From: Sphagnum compactum
Taxonomy: Eukaryota; Bryophyta; Sphagnopsida; Sphagnales
DNA: 64,000 bases
Direction: 5' to 3'
NCBI GenBank assembly: GCA_965153455.1
Contig: OZ234495.1
Location: forward strand, 22,440,875-22,504,874
Shown here piece after piece: positions 1-13,935 of this stretch. Below the pieces are notes generated by a model that did not search any database, was not told where the DNA came from, and saw only the letters and a program-made list of their open reading frames with translations. The number at the start of each line of letters is the position of its first letter. Position 1 is the stretch's first letter. The position numbers were made by a program, and so were the translations under genes.

Positions 1-3000
1 GACATGACTGCATCGGCATTTGTAGCCTCTATTTGTGATGCTCTCAACTGCAGGTCTTGTGATCGATCTTGGCTGAAGCTTTCGTTAGGGGCTTACTGCT
101 TTTATTGCTTGGCGTTAATTATTTCTGAATTTAGAATTGAACCTGTTGTAGATGATGAGTATTCCTGTAGAGTTTTGAGATTGAATGCCACATACGATCA
201 GGGACATACATGGACTGTTTCCTCCCTCAATACTGTTTTCATGGTTCTTCCTTGTTAGGTTCTTTTATTGTTCTGTTCAGCTAGCCTCTGATAAAATGCT
301 GAAAATTCTGAGATTCAGTGGAGCTTTGATTGAGGATGGAGTGACAAAGTATGAGGATGGTGCAAGGAATTCAGCACACACAACCCAGAGACACTCCTAT
401 ACAAACTATTCCACACCGATCTAATGAATCTTTTACATTACACACAAAAATTTACCCAACGAGGTCTATTTTGACATCAATGCTTTTGTTTTTTTTTGGG
501 TTAAAACCAAATCAACTCCTAACAACCATTCAATTCTAAAACTTGTTTTCATTAATAAGCTTCCCCATGAAACTTGTTTTCAATTCCCCATAAGCTTTCG
601 CTTGAACACAGTGTTAAAACATAGATATCCTCATGCAGACACTTCATTTAAGTCCACAAGGGCCTCACTTATACTCTTACATTTGCATTGCCATTTGGTG
701 CAAACATAGTAAGCGTTACAATTGCCATTGCATAAGTTGGCACAAGACCTTCTCAACTTGAAGGTTCAACACTTATTTTTATTCCTTAAATGGTGTTATT
801 TGCATCACTTTCGAGGGCATGAATTGGGGCATAAGGAAACTTAAAGCCAATTTAATATTTAGTTAGGGATTGTGAAAATTTGTAAAAGGGGGCAAATGCA
901 TGGTTGAGTAGCTCATTTTTGAAAAAACAATAATCCACACAAAATCCACTTTACAATGTTAAATTTATAATATAATGTGGTATCATTATTCAAATGGTGA
1001 TAAGGTCCATGTATGATAGTAATAAGTCCATATCAATAGTTGCCAAAATAAAGATTCCAAAAATATGCACTTGTGAAAAAAAATAAAAATTATAAAAAAC
1101 AACTATAAGGATTTATGAAAACATGGTTCAATTATGAGTGTTTAAAAGTTAGAATTGGGTTATAAATTTTTGAAAGAAATATTTCTCATAAAAGTTTATT
1201 ATTTTATGTTATCAAGTCCAAATTCTCTAAGGTACCAAAAATCTTATCACATTATCACCTTTTTATACTCCTTTCTTTAAGTTTTTATTAATCGTGTTTC
1301 ACGATTGACATGGATGCAAAGTGAATGATATTGAAGTTTCTAAATATAAGATGGTTTAAATTATCATATTTTAAATATGATAATATTTTATTCATTTATG
1401 TGTATAGGAATCAAAATATAGGTTATAATTCAAAATTGTGTCCAAAATTGCCTCTACTTCATCCTAGGTGGGACACTTAAAAAAAAATTGAATTTACAAC
1501 ACATATTAAGTTGTAGATAATTTGGAATGGAATTTGATATGATTATCAATTTCTTGCCATTCCAATTATATGACCAATATTTATTTTTGAACTCCAAAAG
1601 TCCACTATCGAAGTGGATGTACTTTTGTAAAAAATAATTAGATGTATGTTTTCATAATCAAGTTAATTTAAAACAAAATTTCCATTGAAAAATTTAAGAT
1701 TATATGTTTTGTTACGAGAAATTCAAACAAAATGAATACTATAGAAACCAAAAAATCGTCACAAAATTGAACCATTTGAGTTCTCATGCATTCACTCAAA
1801 GAATATTCCATATGGGTTCAAGATTTGGCAACAAGTTCATACTCCCAACCTTCTTATCAACATTTGGATCATAAATATTTTTATCACGTCTTTGTCATTG
1901 GGTGTGCAAGCATATATTCATGTGTTGCATTTTATTTTACACATGAATTGTAAATTTTTTGTTCATGTGTAGCAATTCATATGTAGCATATATTCATGTG
2001 TTGCACTAGCTAACACTTGTAGTTCATTCATAATTCATTCACAATTCATTTGAGTTCATTTCTAATTCAATTGATTCATAATTCACTTGTAATTAAGAAG
2101 GTTTTCAGAAAGGTTCCTTAGATAGTTGGCATACGAAAGCCTCCATGGATTTTTTTCCAAACTAAGTCTCCAGAATGGCATAAATAAATGTAAGACCTTT
2201 CACTATTTTTAATTTGTTCAACATTGGTTTGAGGTAGAATCTTGAATCATGGCCTCGTTCGTTTCATTTCATATTCATGTTTATAGATATGTTATTAAAA
2301 TAATTTTTACTTTGATATTTTTGTTTTACATATTTCATGTTTTGTATTTGATTTTCATGTTTTATGTTTGGAATTAGAGTTAGGTGTATTCTTGTTGTAG
2401 TTTGTTTACCTTGGAAATCCTTTTGTTTTCGTAGTCTTCATGTTCATGAGAACTTAGAATCCCTCAAAATTATAGTCACAAAATATGATTTTTCACATTT
2501 TGACAAGATGTGTACACCAAATTTGATGGTGATATCATGAACTTTGGGTAGATTTGAAAAGTTTGGAACTTGACTAGATCAAATTTTCAAAAAGTTTCAA
2601 CATAGGACAAAGTTTTTGTACGTGCTGAATATATTTGGATCAAATTCATACCAATCACAAAGTATGAAAAATGAAAAACATATTTCAAAATTGAAATAAT
2701 AGGCGATATTTTTGCATGAAATTTTAGGTGAAGAATTACAATGTTATAAGAATAAGAAATCCACTAGAATTTGGGAAAGTTATGACATTTGCTAGAACAC
2801 TTTGATCATTAAACATGATTTTTTCATGTAAAATATTTTCATCAAAAGAACCATTGATAATGAAAGAGATTATTTTTGAATTGGGCATTTTATTTTATTT
2901 TCATTTTGTTTTCCCTTGTTAATGGAACATGTCATCCAACATGACACTTTATAGCCATAAAAACTACATGTGATATATAATTGTACATTTGATGTACCCA

Positions 3001-3002
3001 AT
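1..3002. other. Gene-free AT-rich flank
   Basis: I see no supported gene here. The first 260 bases have a reading frame open from the window edge, but its translation resembles no family I know; it could be the untranslated tail of a gene outside the window. From about 540 the DNA is AT-rich, dense in stop codons in all frames, with short direct repeats such as the recurrent 'ttcatgtgt/attcat' phrases around 1,915-2,080. No tRNA, rRNA or transposon ends were recognised. Confidence 0.6.
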
Positions 3003-3411
3003 CTAATCTATTAATTCGCTTAGTCTGTCTATGATAGGGCGTTCTGCACACAGACATACTAAGTCCCCACAGGCGTAATTGGAATTGTCTGCTATGGCGG
3101 CAATTGCAGTGTTGTTTTCTATGGCAGAACCGGCCCGGCCTCTAAATATACCAGATAGTTTAGATATAAACGAGGCCGCACCAAGCAAACCAAGGGAACA
3201 ACTTGCCTTCTTCTCCAAGCTCTCCCTTCGCCGCCACCGCTCTTGCCATCGCGCACCAAGCAAACAGTGGGTACAAAGAAGGAAGGGGGGTTGTATGTGC
3301 ATTTTGTTAAAAATTTTCCACTGTTGATTGTTGAATTTAAGTCTGTCTGTGCGTCTGTCGAGGTGCCAATTTGAGGGGCCAATTTCGAAGTACCAATTCG
3401 AGGAGACAAAA

Positions 3412-3533
3412 ACCCAGATCCCGTCTGTTCGTCTGTCAATGTCCTGAAACCCAGATCTCGTCTGTCTGTCTGTCGAGGTCCTAAAACTCAGATCCCGTCT
3501 GTTCGTCTGTCGAGGTCCTGAAACACAGATCCC
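3412..3533. repeat. 37-bp minisatellite, about 3.3 copies
   Basis: Three consecutive 37-bp units begin at 3,412, 3,449 and 3,486, each starting with a variant of 'acccagatcccgtctg' and carrying a 'gtctgtctgtc' core, followed by an 11-base partial unit. Units differ from one another at only a few positions. It lies just inside the hAT-like end that terminates at 3,783, so it may be subterminal DNA of that element. It is non-coding. Confidence 0.8.
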
Positions 3534-3783
3534 AAATTGTAAAAGTAAAATAACCGCCCAAAAACCTGCCTGGCTCCTCTTTTCCGGGTTTTCGTGAAAC
3601 CCGGTAGTTCTGTGAGGTTTTTTTGAAATAACCAGAACCGGCAGCGGTTCTTTGATTCTGAATTTTTTTTCAAATACCTGGAACTTGTGATACTTTGACT
3701 CCGAGTTATAATTCTTTTAATTCCCATTTTACAAATACCCAGACGTGGAGGTTATTCAACATATCAAATACCCGCCCAACACT
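3534..3783. mobile_element. Terminal fragment of an old hAT-like element
   Basis: The segment ends in 'cccgcccaacactg', the reverse complement of a CAGTGTTGGG hAT-type terminus and close to the ends of the intact hAT element at 54,104-58,117. Inside it are subterminal repeats 'aaatacc(c)' at about 3,670, 3,734 and 3,768, and 'accggcagcggttct' phrases like those of the other element. The opposite end was not found, so this is probably a truncated relic. The call rests on terminal sequence only; there is no transposase coding region. Confidence 0.45.
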
Positions 3784-5371
3784 GCTTATATAGTACACAG
3801 ACAGAACAACAACAAGAGTTATTAATTGGTTGAAACAATTAACGGGTACCCACTAATCCTTTTAATTTGACTATTGGATCAAAGGCTAATTTTAACTTTG
3901 AGTGAATTTTGAGTTATAAAACGTTGTCATGCACATTCTAACAACTTTTTGTTGGAAATTGGAATTGACAAAAGCTTGGCACCAAGAGAAAGCTCATTGT
4001 GCATGTCATATTTATTATACATCACCATTTTTTGCCTAAAAGTGATTCGCCTCTAGTGAGCTTTCACCCTATTAGGTGTTCCAATTTATGAATTTTTTTC
4101 ATTCACATCATGCTTTATTGAAGATTCATTGTCCAAAGGTGTTAAACATGTATATTTTGCCTTCGAAGTTGGGTGATGTCTAAGTTGCCTTTGAAGTTTA
4201 CCTCGTTGTCCTATGCCTAGGTGGCCTTGGGCTACGATGTGTACCACTTGTTCGCATTGCTACGCTTTCATCATTTATGTTGTCTATTTTGTGAGGGATT
4301 TCCCATCTCAAATTGTTGTTTCCTCACGAGTCACTAATTGTTGACAATGAGATAAGACAATCAATTGAACATTGCCCAACCCAAGAAAGAAATAAACATG
4401 TCTAACATCTCTTGGGGTCCATGGACCTTTGATAAGAATACAAACACACCTCTCTTTCAATATACTTTAGAAGCATAAGGTTCACTTCAACAACTACTAT
4501 CAACCCAATAGCCTTTTGGGGAGTAATGCTTTGGTAGCTTCAACCACAATTAATTTTTGTTTAACCAATGTCATGTCAAAGCCTTGGTTTGCGTTGATAA
4601 CAACACCTTCCCTTTTCATAAACAATTGAAGACAATTTGCAACTTTTTGCCATCTCAAGGGTTCACCTCCAATTGAGTAACTTATCGGAAAACAACTGGC
4701 TTGACTTCAAGATTCCATCTCTTAACGTTTGCACCATCACACCTTTTTCCTCCATGCAACTTCCAAAGACTCTCGATGTTCATAAAATCTAAATCCTTTC
4801 CTCTTGTAGCCCTGGCAAGGGTGTGCATAGGTTACAATTCAGCTCATCTTCCAAATGTTTTCATTGTCTTCTAGATTTCTTCCTGACAGACCATGAATGT
4901 GTCTGAATCTCAATGGCAAGAAGCAAATCTCCAAAGTCAGTTTCTACAAATTATTCTGTGGGTGGTGCTACATCCTCAGATTCCTTTCTATTTAGAGAAT
5001 AGCCATTCAAGGGCCTGGCAGAGATCCCTTTCATTGATAGCTGTATGGGGAGAGGATGGCATTAATGACATAGGACATGCCTGCTTTCACACATGGTCAA
5101 ATGCAAGCACACACCATGCATTTTTAGGAGAAGCATTGAACTAGAAGTTGTTGCCAATGCTCAAATGGACCTCCATTCAATAAACCTCAATTCCTCCCGG
5201 TTTACAGCCGAGCATGACTAACTATCCACACCACTATACACTTTCCCAAAAATATGGGGGAAGTGGGCACAGCCCCAAGTATTCATGAGTATATATTACA
5301 AAAACTATTGAACAATATAGGCCACCTGCAAGCAAGAGGGCACGTGTATGAGAAAATATGTCCTAACTAAA
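3784..5371. other. Intergenic, 3' flank of the BSL gene
   Basis: No gene is supported. The 83-codon open frame at 4,893-5,144 lacks family resemblance. The right part, up to 5,371, is expected to contain the 3' untranslated region and polyadenylation site of the minus-strand phosphatase gene. Confidence 0.5.
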
Positions 5372-8300
5372 TCAAATCCAAGCTAAGCCCCTATCATTCA
5401 CTGGTTGTGGTCGTCCTCTTGTTGGTGTAGGAGGCCTCTGCACATTGAGTTCCTAATAGATCCACAAGCATAACACTTTGTTAAACGATTGCAAAATGAC
5501 AAGCTCAAAGCTAGAGATGTGGAAACTACAAAACAACAAAGAAACAATCCAAACATCTAGTCATCTGGATATGTAGCACTGATAAGTAATTTTTTAGTAA
5601 TGAAGTGTATAAGAACAGCGCAAATTAACCATCAAAGATAGGTACCTGCATCCACGTGTCTTCAAGGTGGTGCTCAGGTGATGACTCGGGAGAAGTGAAG
5701 GCAGGTGGGATGGGATGGATCAGTTTGGGCACCACCACCAGGTCCCTTCCGAGGACTAAGATTGCTCCCGCATTGTTGGCAGTTCCTGAACTCACACAAA
5801 AGATTTTTATTACTTGACTGCAACTATATTCTTCTAGCCCACATCAATGAAATTATTGAGATGAAAGCTTGGACAGACAACAAACTATCCAACTGAGAAG
5901 GTGTTTTGTCCTCCCAGTTTCACTCCCCAGTTTGAACCACTCTCTTGGACTTGAAACAATTTCATGTTGACAGAATGCAGATGAATATAACGACTAGACT
6001 AAATGACCTCTGGAACAAAAGAAATGAAACCAGCTGATAAAGTGAATAGATAAGTACTTAGTACTTACCACAATAATTTGTTGCAGAAAATAAAGTGATC
6101 AGGTGACCTTGAGCAAAGCGCTCAAAACCATCCATCACACACTCATGTGCTCTGATTATAAGCTGAAGATCATTATTCTTGCAAAAATCCATGACCCGGT
6201 CTGGCTGCAAAGCCACAATGGAAAAAAGTCCAATAGAGATTAAGACACCATGTTTTCCATTTGTGTAGCAAGCAAATAAGTCCAAAAACCATATCCAAGT
6301 TCTCCTGCAAGGACTGCATACTAATGACACAAAAACACACTTACCCCAAAAGTTACCAAGCCTGGACCACGGGCATTTGGACGTAGACCCTCAACACTGT
6401 CATTTTCTGTTGGGTCAGACCTGCATACAGTTGTAACATAGTTAACACATAGCAAGAAGATACAACACACTTAGAATTGGCACTCCCATGACACTTCTCT
6501 CCTCACATTTGCACCTTCAATTGAAACATAAAGCAGCACCAACAACAAAATCTTTACCATAGGAGGTCCATGAGCACAACAGAGCCGGCCTCCATTGTTA
6601 TGGGGCGTTGCAAAGCTTCGATTTGCTGTACATGATTGATTGACCTTCCAATTCCACCATGCATGCAGATGATCTTCTTCTCTATCAGTGCAGCAAGTGG
6701 CAACCAGTTGAAAAGTTGATTGATCCGTTGCCATGCCCATATGCCATCCCGCTCCCCCTGTATGCCCCCATCATAATAAGCCAACTCTAGAATATACAGT
6801 CACAACAGTGCTCACCATTTATGTTATGACAAGGTATCAAGTCTGACAAGGAGAACAAACAGAAAACTTCATTGGTAGAATAGAGCTTTATGTCATTGTC
6901 AGGCACACAAGAAATACAAACCAGGCGTTCAATGCACTCAATTCGGAACCCGAAAAGTGCGTTGATGTCTGCAGCTTCATGGTTTCCACGGATCAAATGC
7001 ACGTTCATGGGATATTCAATCTGCCCAAAGAATGAGTGAACTTCAGCCAGCAAGTTCGCACCAAGAAATCCTATGACAAGGGAGGTTCTGAATGAAGAAT
7101 CTTCAAGCTGCAAAACTTATGACCAAATTTGTCCAAGGTGCAAAGTACAAATCTTAAACTCATAATTCACTTTTCCCAGAGACAGGACAAGTTGACCCTG
7201 GTACTAGATATCTCAAGCCCACATTACCTTGAGTGCAAGTAGCAAACTGATGGTTTCTAAGCTGTGTTGCCCTCGGTCCACATAGTCACCCAGGAAAAGA
7301 TAGTCAATATACCTGTAACAGATACTATCAGCATTAGAAAGCACCAGAATAGCCAGAATTTACATAAGTCCTGGAGTACAAAGTGTGCACTTTAACAAAT
7401 GGTGTGCATCATATTGAACTAAAAGGTATGAACTTGTGATATTACAAACTTCACATACTTTGGAATCAACAAGGATTCCATAATCTTCTGGATAATCCAT
7501 GTAACACAAGAAGCTTACGTGATGTCGCCTGCTGTTGAAGGAGACCCATATTCATCAAACAACCGCATCAAGTCACCAAATTGTCCATGAAGGTCACCAA
7601 AAATCTTGACAGGTGCTCTGATTTGCAGTACACTTGATTCTCGAGCAAATAATCGCTCTGAAGCCTCACAAAGCTCAGCAATCTCATTGCAATCCAAAAA
7701 GAATTGCCGCTTCACTGGTGGTTTCCAGCCTCGTGGCTTTAACAAATATGACAAGACCTGCAAGCAACACTTCCAACTTTCCTTAATTCAAGCTGCACTA
7801 GAGAACAAAGTGCCATCTCAACAGATTGTTTCAATTTCAACAAGTATTTTCATTTGCTTCTAAGCAAGAAAAGTTCCAATGGTAAAACTGTCAAAAGAGC
7901 CTTAGCTCACAAAATGAAAATTGATGGGTGTTGAGAGCACACTTTGACCCAGAACACAGAACAAATACCTTCTTCTGCACACCACTTATTGACATTTGAC
8001 GGTCAAGAAGTCGCCTTGCTTGAGAGGTACTATCTGGTGTTCCATAACTGACACGTCGTCCCTCATTCTCAAATTGGTCAATAGACAGCTGCCTTACCAC
8101 ACCACCTGAGGCACCCCCAGATTCTGCTGCCACAACCACCTGCACCCTCCACAGTGGAGACTTCACTATCAACTATCACAATTTAGGCCTTTGAGCATTA
8201 GAGCACAACATCATCCATACCTGGATGTTGCATCCATTGACTTTTCAGATCTAGGTGTGATGCATTATGGTGCAATTGCATATTAAGAGACATCTTGAAT

Positions 8301-11300
8301 AATTGGTCTCCAAACAACAAAACCCAAAAGTCAGCTGGCTGGATGATGACACGATCCTGAGAGCAATGTGAAAGAATTCAAGGATTCAGCAAATGACCCA
8401 GACGATTGAGCCAGCATTCATGCAGAAGCACTTTGATAGCTCATTACAAAGCAGGTTGGAGCTGCATACCACTCTATGATGCAGCCTGACACCTGTTGGT
8501 GGAGTATGATTCAGAGAACCAGAAATGGATGCTCTATTGAGTGCAATGAGAGCTGCCGAGGATGGAGATGCTGGTGGCTTTCCACTAGAAGTTGCATCAG
8601 ACCCACGGTCCCTGTCAGAGCTGTACTTCTCACCTGCCTCCCCTGTGCTCTCACAAGCTGCTGCTGCCCTTGCTTCTGCTGCTGCAAGGGCTGCGCTCAT
8701 TGCTTCTGCTTCTGCAGCAGAAGCCTGCACCAGTGACTCTACCCCCTTTGCATTCCTGCCAACCACCTACTTCTCAGTGTCACTATATACACAAAACAAG
8801 CAATACAAGTAACCCTGTGAGGAAGAGTATTAAAGATAGTCCCAAGCATAATTTTGCCCAGATCTATATGAGAGCTAAAGGAATGGTCAGCCCAACTAGC
8901 ACATACCCATGTCCATAAGAACGAACATTTTCATTGCTAATCTCCATGTTCGAGTCACCATTTGCATGCACAGCTACTGGGTCCGTCATGACAACAGCCC
9001 TATCTGATGTTGTCACCTCTGACTGAGCATGCTTATTCCCTTCCGGCAGCTTGGCCCCTGGGCTGGTTGATCTGGCTGATGATGCATTTGCAGCAGCAGC
9101 AAGAGACACCGCTGATGTAGACTCAGCAGATGCTGAATCTTCAGCTACCAACAGATCGTCCAACAAAACTCCTGTCAACATTCATACATCCTCAGTAGTT
9201 AGCAAAATTAATAGGAGGATTTCATAGGTTTCTATCAAGGATCTAGCACCTCTGACAAAGGCAATTTGCGAAGGAGAAGTGTAAGAAAGGAAAAGTGTAG
9301 GGCTGTCCCTTCGGCCAAAAAAAAAGACATCAGCACAAGATGTGCAACATCCTTACCTCCCCTAAGCCCACCATATATGAAAATGAGATCACCTACAGCA
9401 GCAGCAGCATGACGGCACCGCCTAGTGAGCTCAACAGATGGCTCCCCTCCTGCTGCATCATTACTAAACCTCCCTGTGCGTGGGCTTGTTACCACCCCCT
9501 TTCTATCACACCATACCCCTGCAGCTGTATCCAGAACTGCAACCTCGAACAGCCAGTTGTGCCTCAGAAACCAAACCCAAGAGGCACCTTTGCACAGAAA
9601 GAAGATGCAGAAAATTGGCAGATACAAGTCCTTAGGCCTAGCTAATATTGTGTCTGGAACTTCTGTCACATCATAGGCCAGAACCTAGCAAAGGTTGAGA
9701 AACCCACTACAGCAGAGAAAGCTCATGGTACAACAGGTCACCCAGGCTCCTCCACATACTGAAGCCCAGCAGAATATTTTCTCTTGTACAGAAGCACAAA
9801 CGGCCACCAGATGAGGTAAGGGAGATCCAACTGTTTGAAATATAGGGTTTAGGCTGGGTTTAGACCTGCAACACTGGAAGCATCCTCAACCATCCGGCCA
9901 CCGCCAAGAGCTCCACCTGAAACATGTAACCTTGCGTTTACAAATACCTGTAAAGTGACAGTCCAAGCATATGATTTTCAGAACAGAACAGAGTACAACC
10001 TGTCATTTATGACTACCTGCATAGAATCATTTAAAAATGTACAGTATTCTGAAATCATTCCAGAGCAGACTTCCAATTAAAAAATCAAAGGAAGATGAAA
10101 AAATAGCTCAGGTGCAGAAACATGTCGAGGTTCTTTCAGAAAAGCACTTACAGCTGCATGCTGGTATCTGGCAGAAGGAGAAATTCCTGGAGCGACTGCC
10201 CACTCCCACCGTCCATCTCGATGTTTTGCAAGCCCATATGCACAATCAAGTGGCTACACACAAAACACCCCATAATCTGTCAACTCATTACCTGTATTCT
10301 GGCAAGAAAAGAGTGATATGTTCCGATTAGCTGTTATGTCAGATAGCAGAGCTTGATGATGAGGTCTTAGACACTCAATCCAAAAGCTTATTGACAAGGG
10401 GTTGACTGGGAACAGTTATGGAAATGAATAACTCTCATGAGAATCAAGAAATCTCCATACTCATGATTAAGAAAGCCAGAAAAAGATAAAAATTTCTTCA
10501 ATGAAGTCAAAGAAAAACTTCCAGATAAGGACTACAGAACTGGGAAGAAGAACAAAAAAGGGATAAAACTAGAAAGAAAAAACGAAAAATGAATTTTTTT
10601 GCACAATTATGAAAATGAATGCATACTTTGAATTGCACCCACCACCAGCAGGTCACTATTGCAATCAAGTAAATTACTGGCTACCTCACAGGGCAGTCTG
10701 AAATTGCTTAGCCTTAGAAAGGATCCATTAGCCTCATGATGGCTGAATTTGCCCTAGTAGCAATTAGCTCTGTATGGTCCTTATCAGATGGTATTGGAGC
10801 ATACCACACTGCCGGCATCTCTTCCACCAGAAAGAAGCAGCAGACCATCTGATCGTGCACATGCTGTTGCATACCTGCAGTCAACTCAAGTAGACTTTGA
10901 TATTAAATTAGAGTACCAACTACTGGGCACTGTCCTGCTCAGACAAAAAGCATGCAGATAGTACTATGAGGCTCTCACCTCCATCAGTAACTCTCAGGTA
11001 AGCCTCTGGCTACATACTTTTCCTGATCTTGGCAGCATAAGAGTCCAAGGAGGATCAACAATCTTTGGTTGACTAGGAAAATGTTACAAACTGCAGCAGC
11101 AAGCAACACCTCCCACTACAAACATTTCTCAAAACCATGATAATCATACAGATGTATCAACTCAATGCAGCATCCTTGAAGTAAGACATACATGCAAGGA
11201 GGCGGCCCATCTCCTTCTGGTTCCAGCTTCCTCCATTCATAGGGTTTGGCTGCTGTATCCAGAGCCCACACATCTGCCAATGGACGTTTGCCTGACCAAA

Positions 11301-13224
11301 CACATCATGTCAACAGTAGCACATAAATATCAAACCTGATTGTATCAACGGATAAGAAACAGTGCACTTTGTTACTCACCATCATTCCCGCTGATTGATA
11401 GAAGAAAACGCTGCCCAACCAGTGACATGACATGCCCATATCTAGGACCTGGTCCTGCCCCTTGCACAACCACCCTGGAAACATTACACTATTCAGCATC
11501 TTCCATTGGGTGGAAATGCAACGTTTGATTAATCAGTTAAAGGAAAAGGTCATCCCAAGTTTGCTGGTAAAGTTGTGAAATGGTGATTGCAATTATACAG
11601 GCTAATGGGATCCATGCTTCAAATAGTGAAGAAAGTCTAGCATTTAGACAGGTTGACCTGCTTTGCCTTGAGCAAAGTGCGGCAGAAACGTTGTCAAAGA
11701 AAGTATGTCCAAAATCTAGAGTCCCATCTGTTGAATACCTGTCATGATTCCCTGGTACTGACTGGTTTTAAATTCTCACCACACCAAGAGATTGCATTCC
11801 ACACAGGTTATACAATATACCCACCTGTGCCATCTTGGCTTGGTTTGGGTGAGGTCAAGAACATGAAGGTCATCAGTTGACAGTCCAGCTGGTCCTATAC
11901 CCCCCTGTGGGTCCCACCCTCATGAACACCATCAGCACACCACCAGTGCCAACTTTCAATGCAGATCATCTTCTGAAATTGGAACAATTAGTCCCCCCCC
12001 CCCAAGCAATGGTTCAATTGAAACTTTGTGAGAGAATGTAGATGCGGCACCTGAATGACAACCATAGTGCCCACAGCTGTTGCCGCATGTGCCGCACGAG
12101 GAGAAGGTGGGTCTCCGACAGGAGTGAGTCTACAGTGAAATAAAAAAACCACTTTGCTGAATCAACAAATCTATAACTAACACCACAGCCCATAAGCACA
12201 ATCAACACCAAATATCAATAGCAGCAGCTTCCATCATGAGCTCTGAGACTGCAAAACCTAACCCTAATAGACTGGGAGATCCCTCCTGAATCACTGAGGA
12301 AAAAGCCAAGAATGTCTGCAAACATAAAACAGAAACACTGCTCTCCAAACCAACTCACTGCAGACCAGAAAAATAGGGTGGACACCTGCAACACAGGACA
12401 ACCTTGAAAGAACATTACTTCGAAAATTCATGCACAAATATAAGGCTCAAAGACCAAGATCTCTCGTGCTAGGAGATCAACTGGGATTCTACATGTGTTG
12501 AAGTGCTCACCTTGACCATTTATTGGTGTGTATGTCATAACAATGCACATCTGCAGTAGCCCCTGCCAATCCTGACATCCACCCCGTAACAAAAGTTCAT
12601 ACAAAGCTCTTTCCCTTGCATAATCTTAGCAGCACTGCTTGATAAGAACCCTACAAGCGGTAGGTACCAACAACCTTTTGCAGGGACTGAGCTGAGACTA
12701 GCTCCAAGTAGGACTACAGACACACACCTGATTAAGATCATCATTCACCTCTTGAGCTCTGGTGTTGGTAAGATTTGTGGGGAACTGACCTGAAGTAAAG
12801 CCTAACATCAAGAGAAAAGCTGTAAAAAATGCAAGCACTTACTGATGCCAGCACCAGGAGAAGCAGTTGCCTGTGGGCCTACAGCAGCAGAATTCCCTTC
12901 CAGTGCCGTTGCACCCCCGAAGAGAATCAGTCTCGGACCCACATAGTTCGGACAACCTTCCTCCCCCACGGCCGCTACTGCCGTCAATGTGTGACCACAA
13001 CGCGGCCCCGGTCCGTCATCCCTCTTCTCACAGATTGTGGTCTGTATTCTGTACGCCGGCGCTGGCCTAGGATGCTGCTGCTGCTGCTGCTGTGCTTGTT
13101 GCACAGATTGTGATGCATATGCTTGTTGCTGTTCCTGTTGTTGTGTTGCCGCCATAGCTTCTTCCTGTTGCCGTTGCTGCTGTTGCTCAGGGTCATCTGC
13201 CATGCCCGTATCTTCCTCGTCCAT
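5372..13224 (-). CDS. BSL: Kelch-repeat PP1-like serine/threonine phosphatase (BSL2/BSL3 type), 21 exons
   Basis: Encodes a predicted 995-aa BSU1-like phosphatase. In Arabidopsis this family dephosphorylates GSK3/BIN2-type kinases in brassinosteroid and stomatal-lineage signalling. Exons, all phase-consistent: 13224-12843, 12550-12511, 12129-12051, 11904-11825, 11474-11380, 11291-11192, 10874-10805, 10253-10152, 9947-9866, 9536-9357, 9171-8907, 8755-8470, 8139-7969, 7757-7519, 7312-7228, 7020-6922, 6757-6558, 6420-6345, 6204-6069, 5785-5646, 5452-5372. Residues about 14-50 are glutamine-rich; six or so Kelch repeats span about 70-405 (phrases [24 protein letters not shown]); a linker follows; the metallophosphatase domain covers about 645-950 with GDLHG (698), GDYVDRG (732) and GNHE (764), so metal ligands are intact. 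The C-terminus ends in the family tail [11 protein letters not shown] at 13,224 is the first in frame. The long Q-rich N-terminus and '[15 protein letters not shown]' fit BSL2/3 rather than BSU1/BSL1. Confidence 0.95.
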
Positions 13225-13760
13225 ATCACCAGAGCTCAAGCTCCAAGCTCAAGCCCAATAAACCCTAAATCACCCCCATCGCATCCACCACTTCCTACTA
13301 GTCTCCTCCATCTCCAAACAAGATCATTGTTGTCTACTTCTACTTCTACTTCTACCTCTTCCTCTTCCCCCCTCCTCGTCCTCCTTGTCCTCGTCCTCCC
13401 TTCTTCCCCCATTTTGCCTCCACTTGCGCACCACGACAACGACGAGGACGACAACAACAACACTCCCGCGTCCTCCCGCCACACATCTCCACAAACTTTC
13501 AAAACACACATACCCCGAACAAACCCAAAAAATATATATGGAATCGCAACTTCATCAAACAACTCGCTTCCTCAATTACCCAAAGCAAAAACGGTGCAGC
13601 ACCTTCGAGAGAGAAGAAAAAAGAGGGCGGGGATCATCGATAAAACACCGAAAGCGGACGACGCATCACACGAGCAACGACAACGAAAACAACCACCATC
13701 TCTGCAAAGCCCTCATGGCTCCCACCACACAACCCACGTTCCCACCACCTGTTCCCATCA
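13225..13760 (-). promoter_or_regulatory. BSL leader and promoter region
   Basis: This upstream region of the phosphatase gene is strongly strand-asymmetric: on the coding (minus) strand it is purine-rich, with GA/GGA-type runs around 13,327-13,440 and acidic low-complexity translations. It contains a telo-box (see separate entry). The several overlapping open frames here come from the low base complexity and are not genes. The transcription start cannot be placed from sequence. Confidence 0.5.
13260..13268. promoter_or_regulatory. Telo-box (AAACCCTAA)
   Basis: AAACCCTAA lies 36 bp upstream of the phosphatase start codon, in its probable leader or core promoter. Telo-boxes are common near transcription starts of plant housekeeping genes and are bound by telomere-repeat-binding Myb proteins. 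The motif is short, so functional relevance is an inference. Confidence 0.45.
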
Positions 13761-13770
13761 GGATCCCGCC

Positions 13771-13935
13771 CATGTTCCCTTTGGTTCCCATAATGCTCCC
13801 ACTATCACAAAGCATGTTCCCATCATGCTCTTACCCAACAAATCATGTTCCCATCATGCTCCCATCCTCACAATCCATGTTCCCAATTTGCTCCCACCCA
13901 ACAATCCATGTTCTCATCACGCTCCCACCCCCACC
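13771..13935. repeat. 31-bp minisatellite, about 5 copies
   Basis: The phrase 'catgttcccatcatgctccc' and variants recurs at 13,771, 13,813, 13,844, 13,876 and 13,907, spacing 42 then 31-32 bp. It makes all three forward frames open over a long stretch, which explains a spurious 287-codon reading frame across it. Confidence 0.75.
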
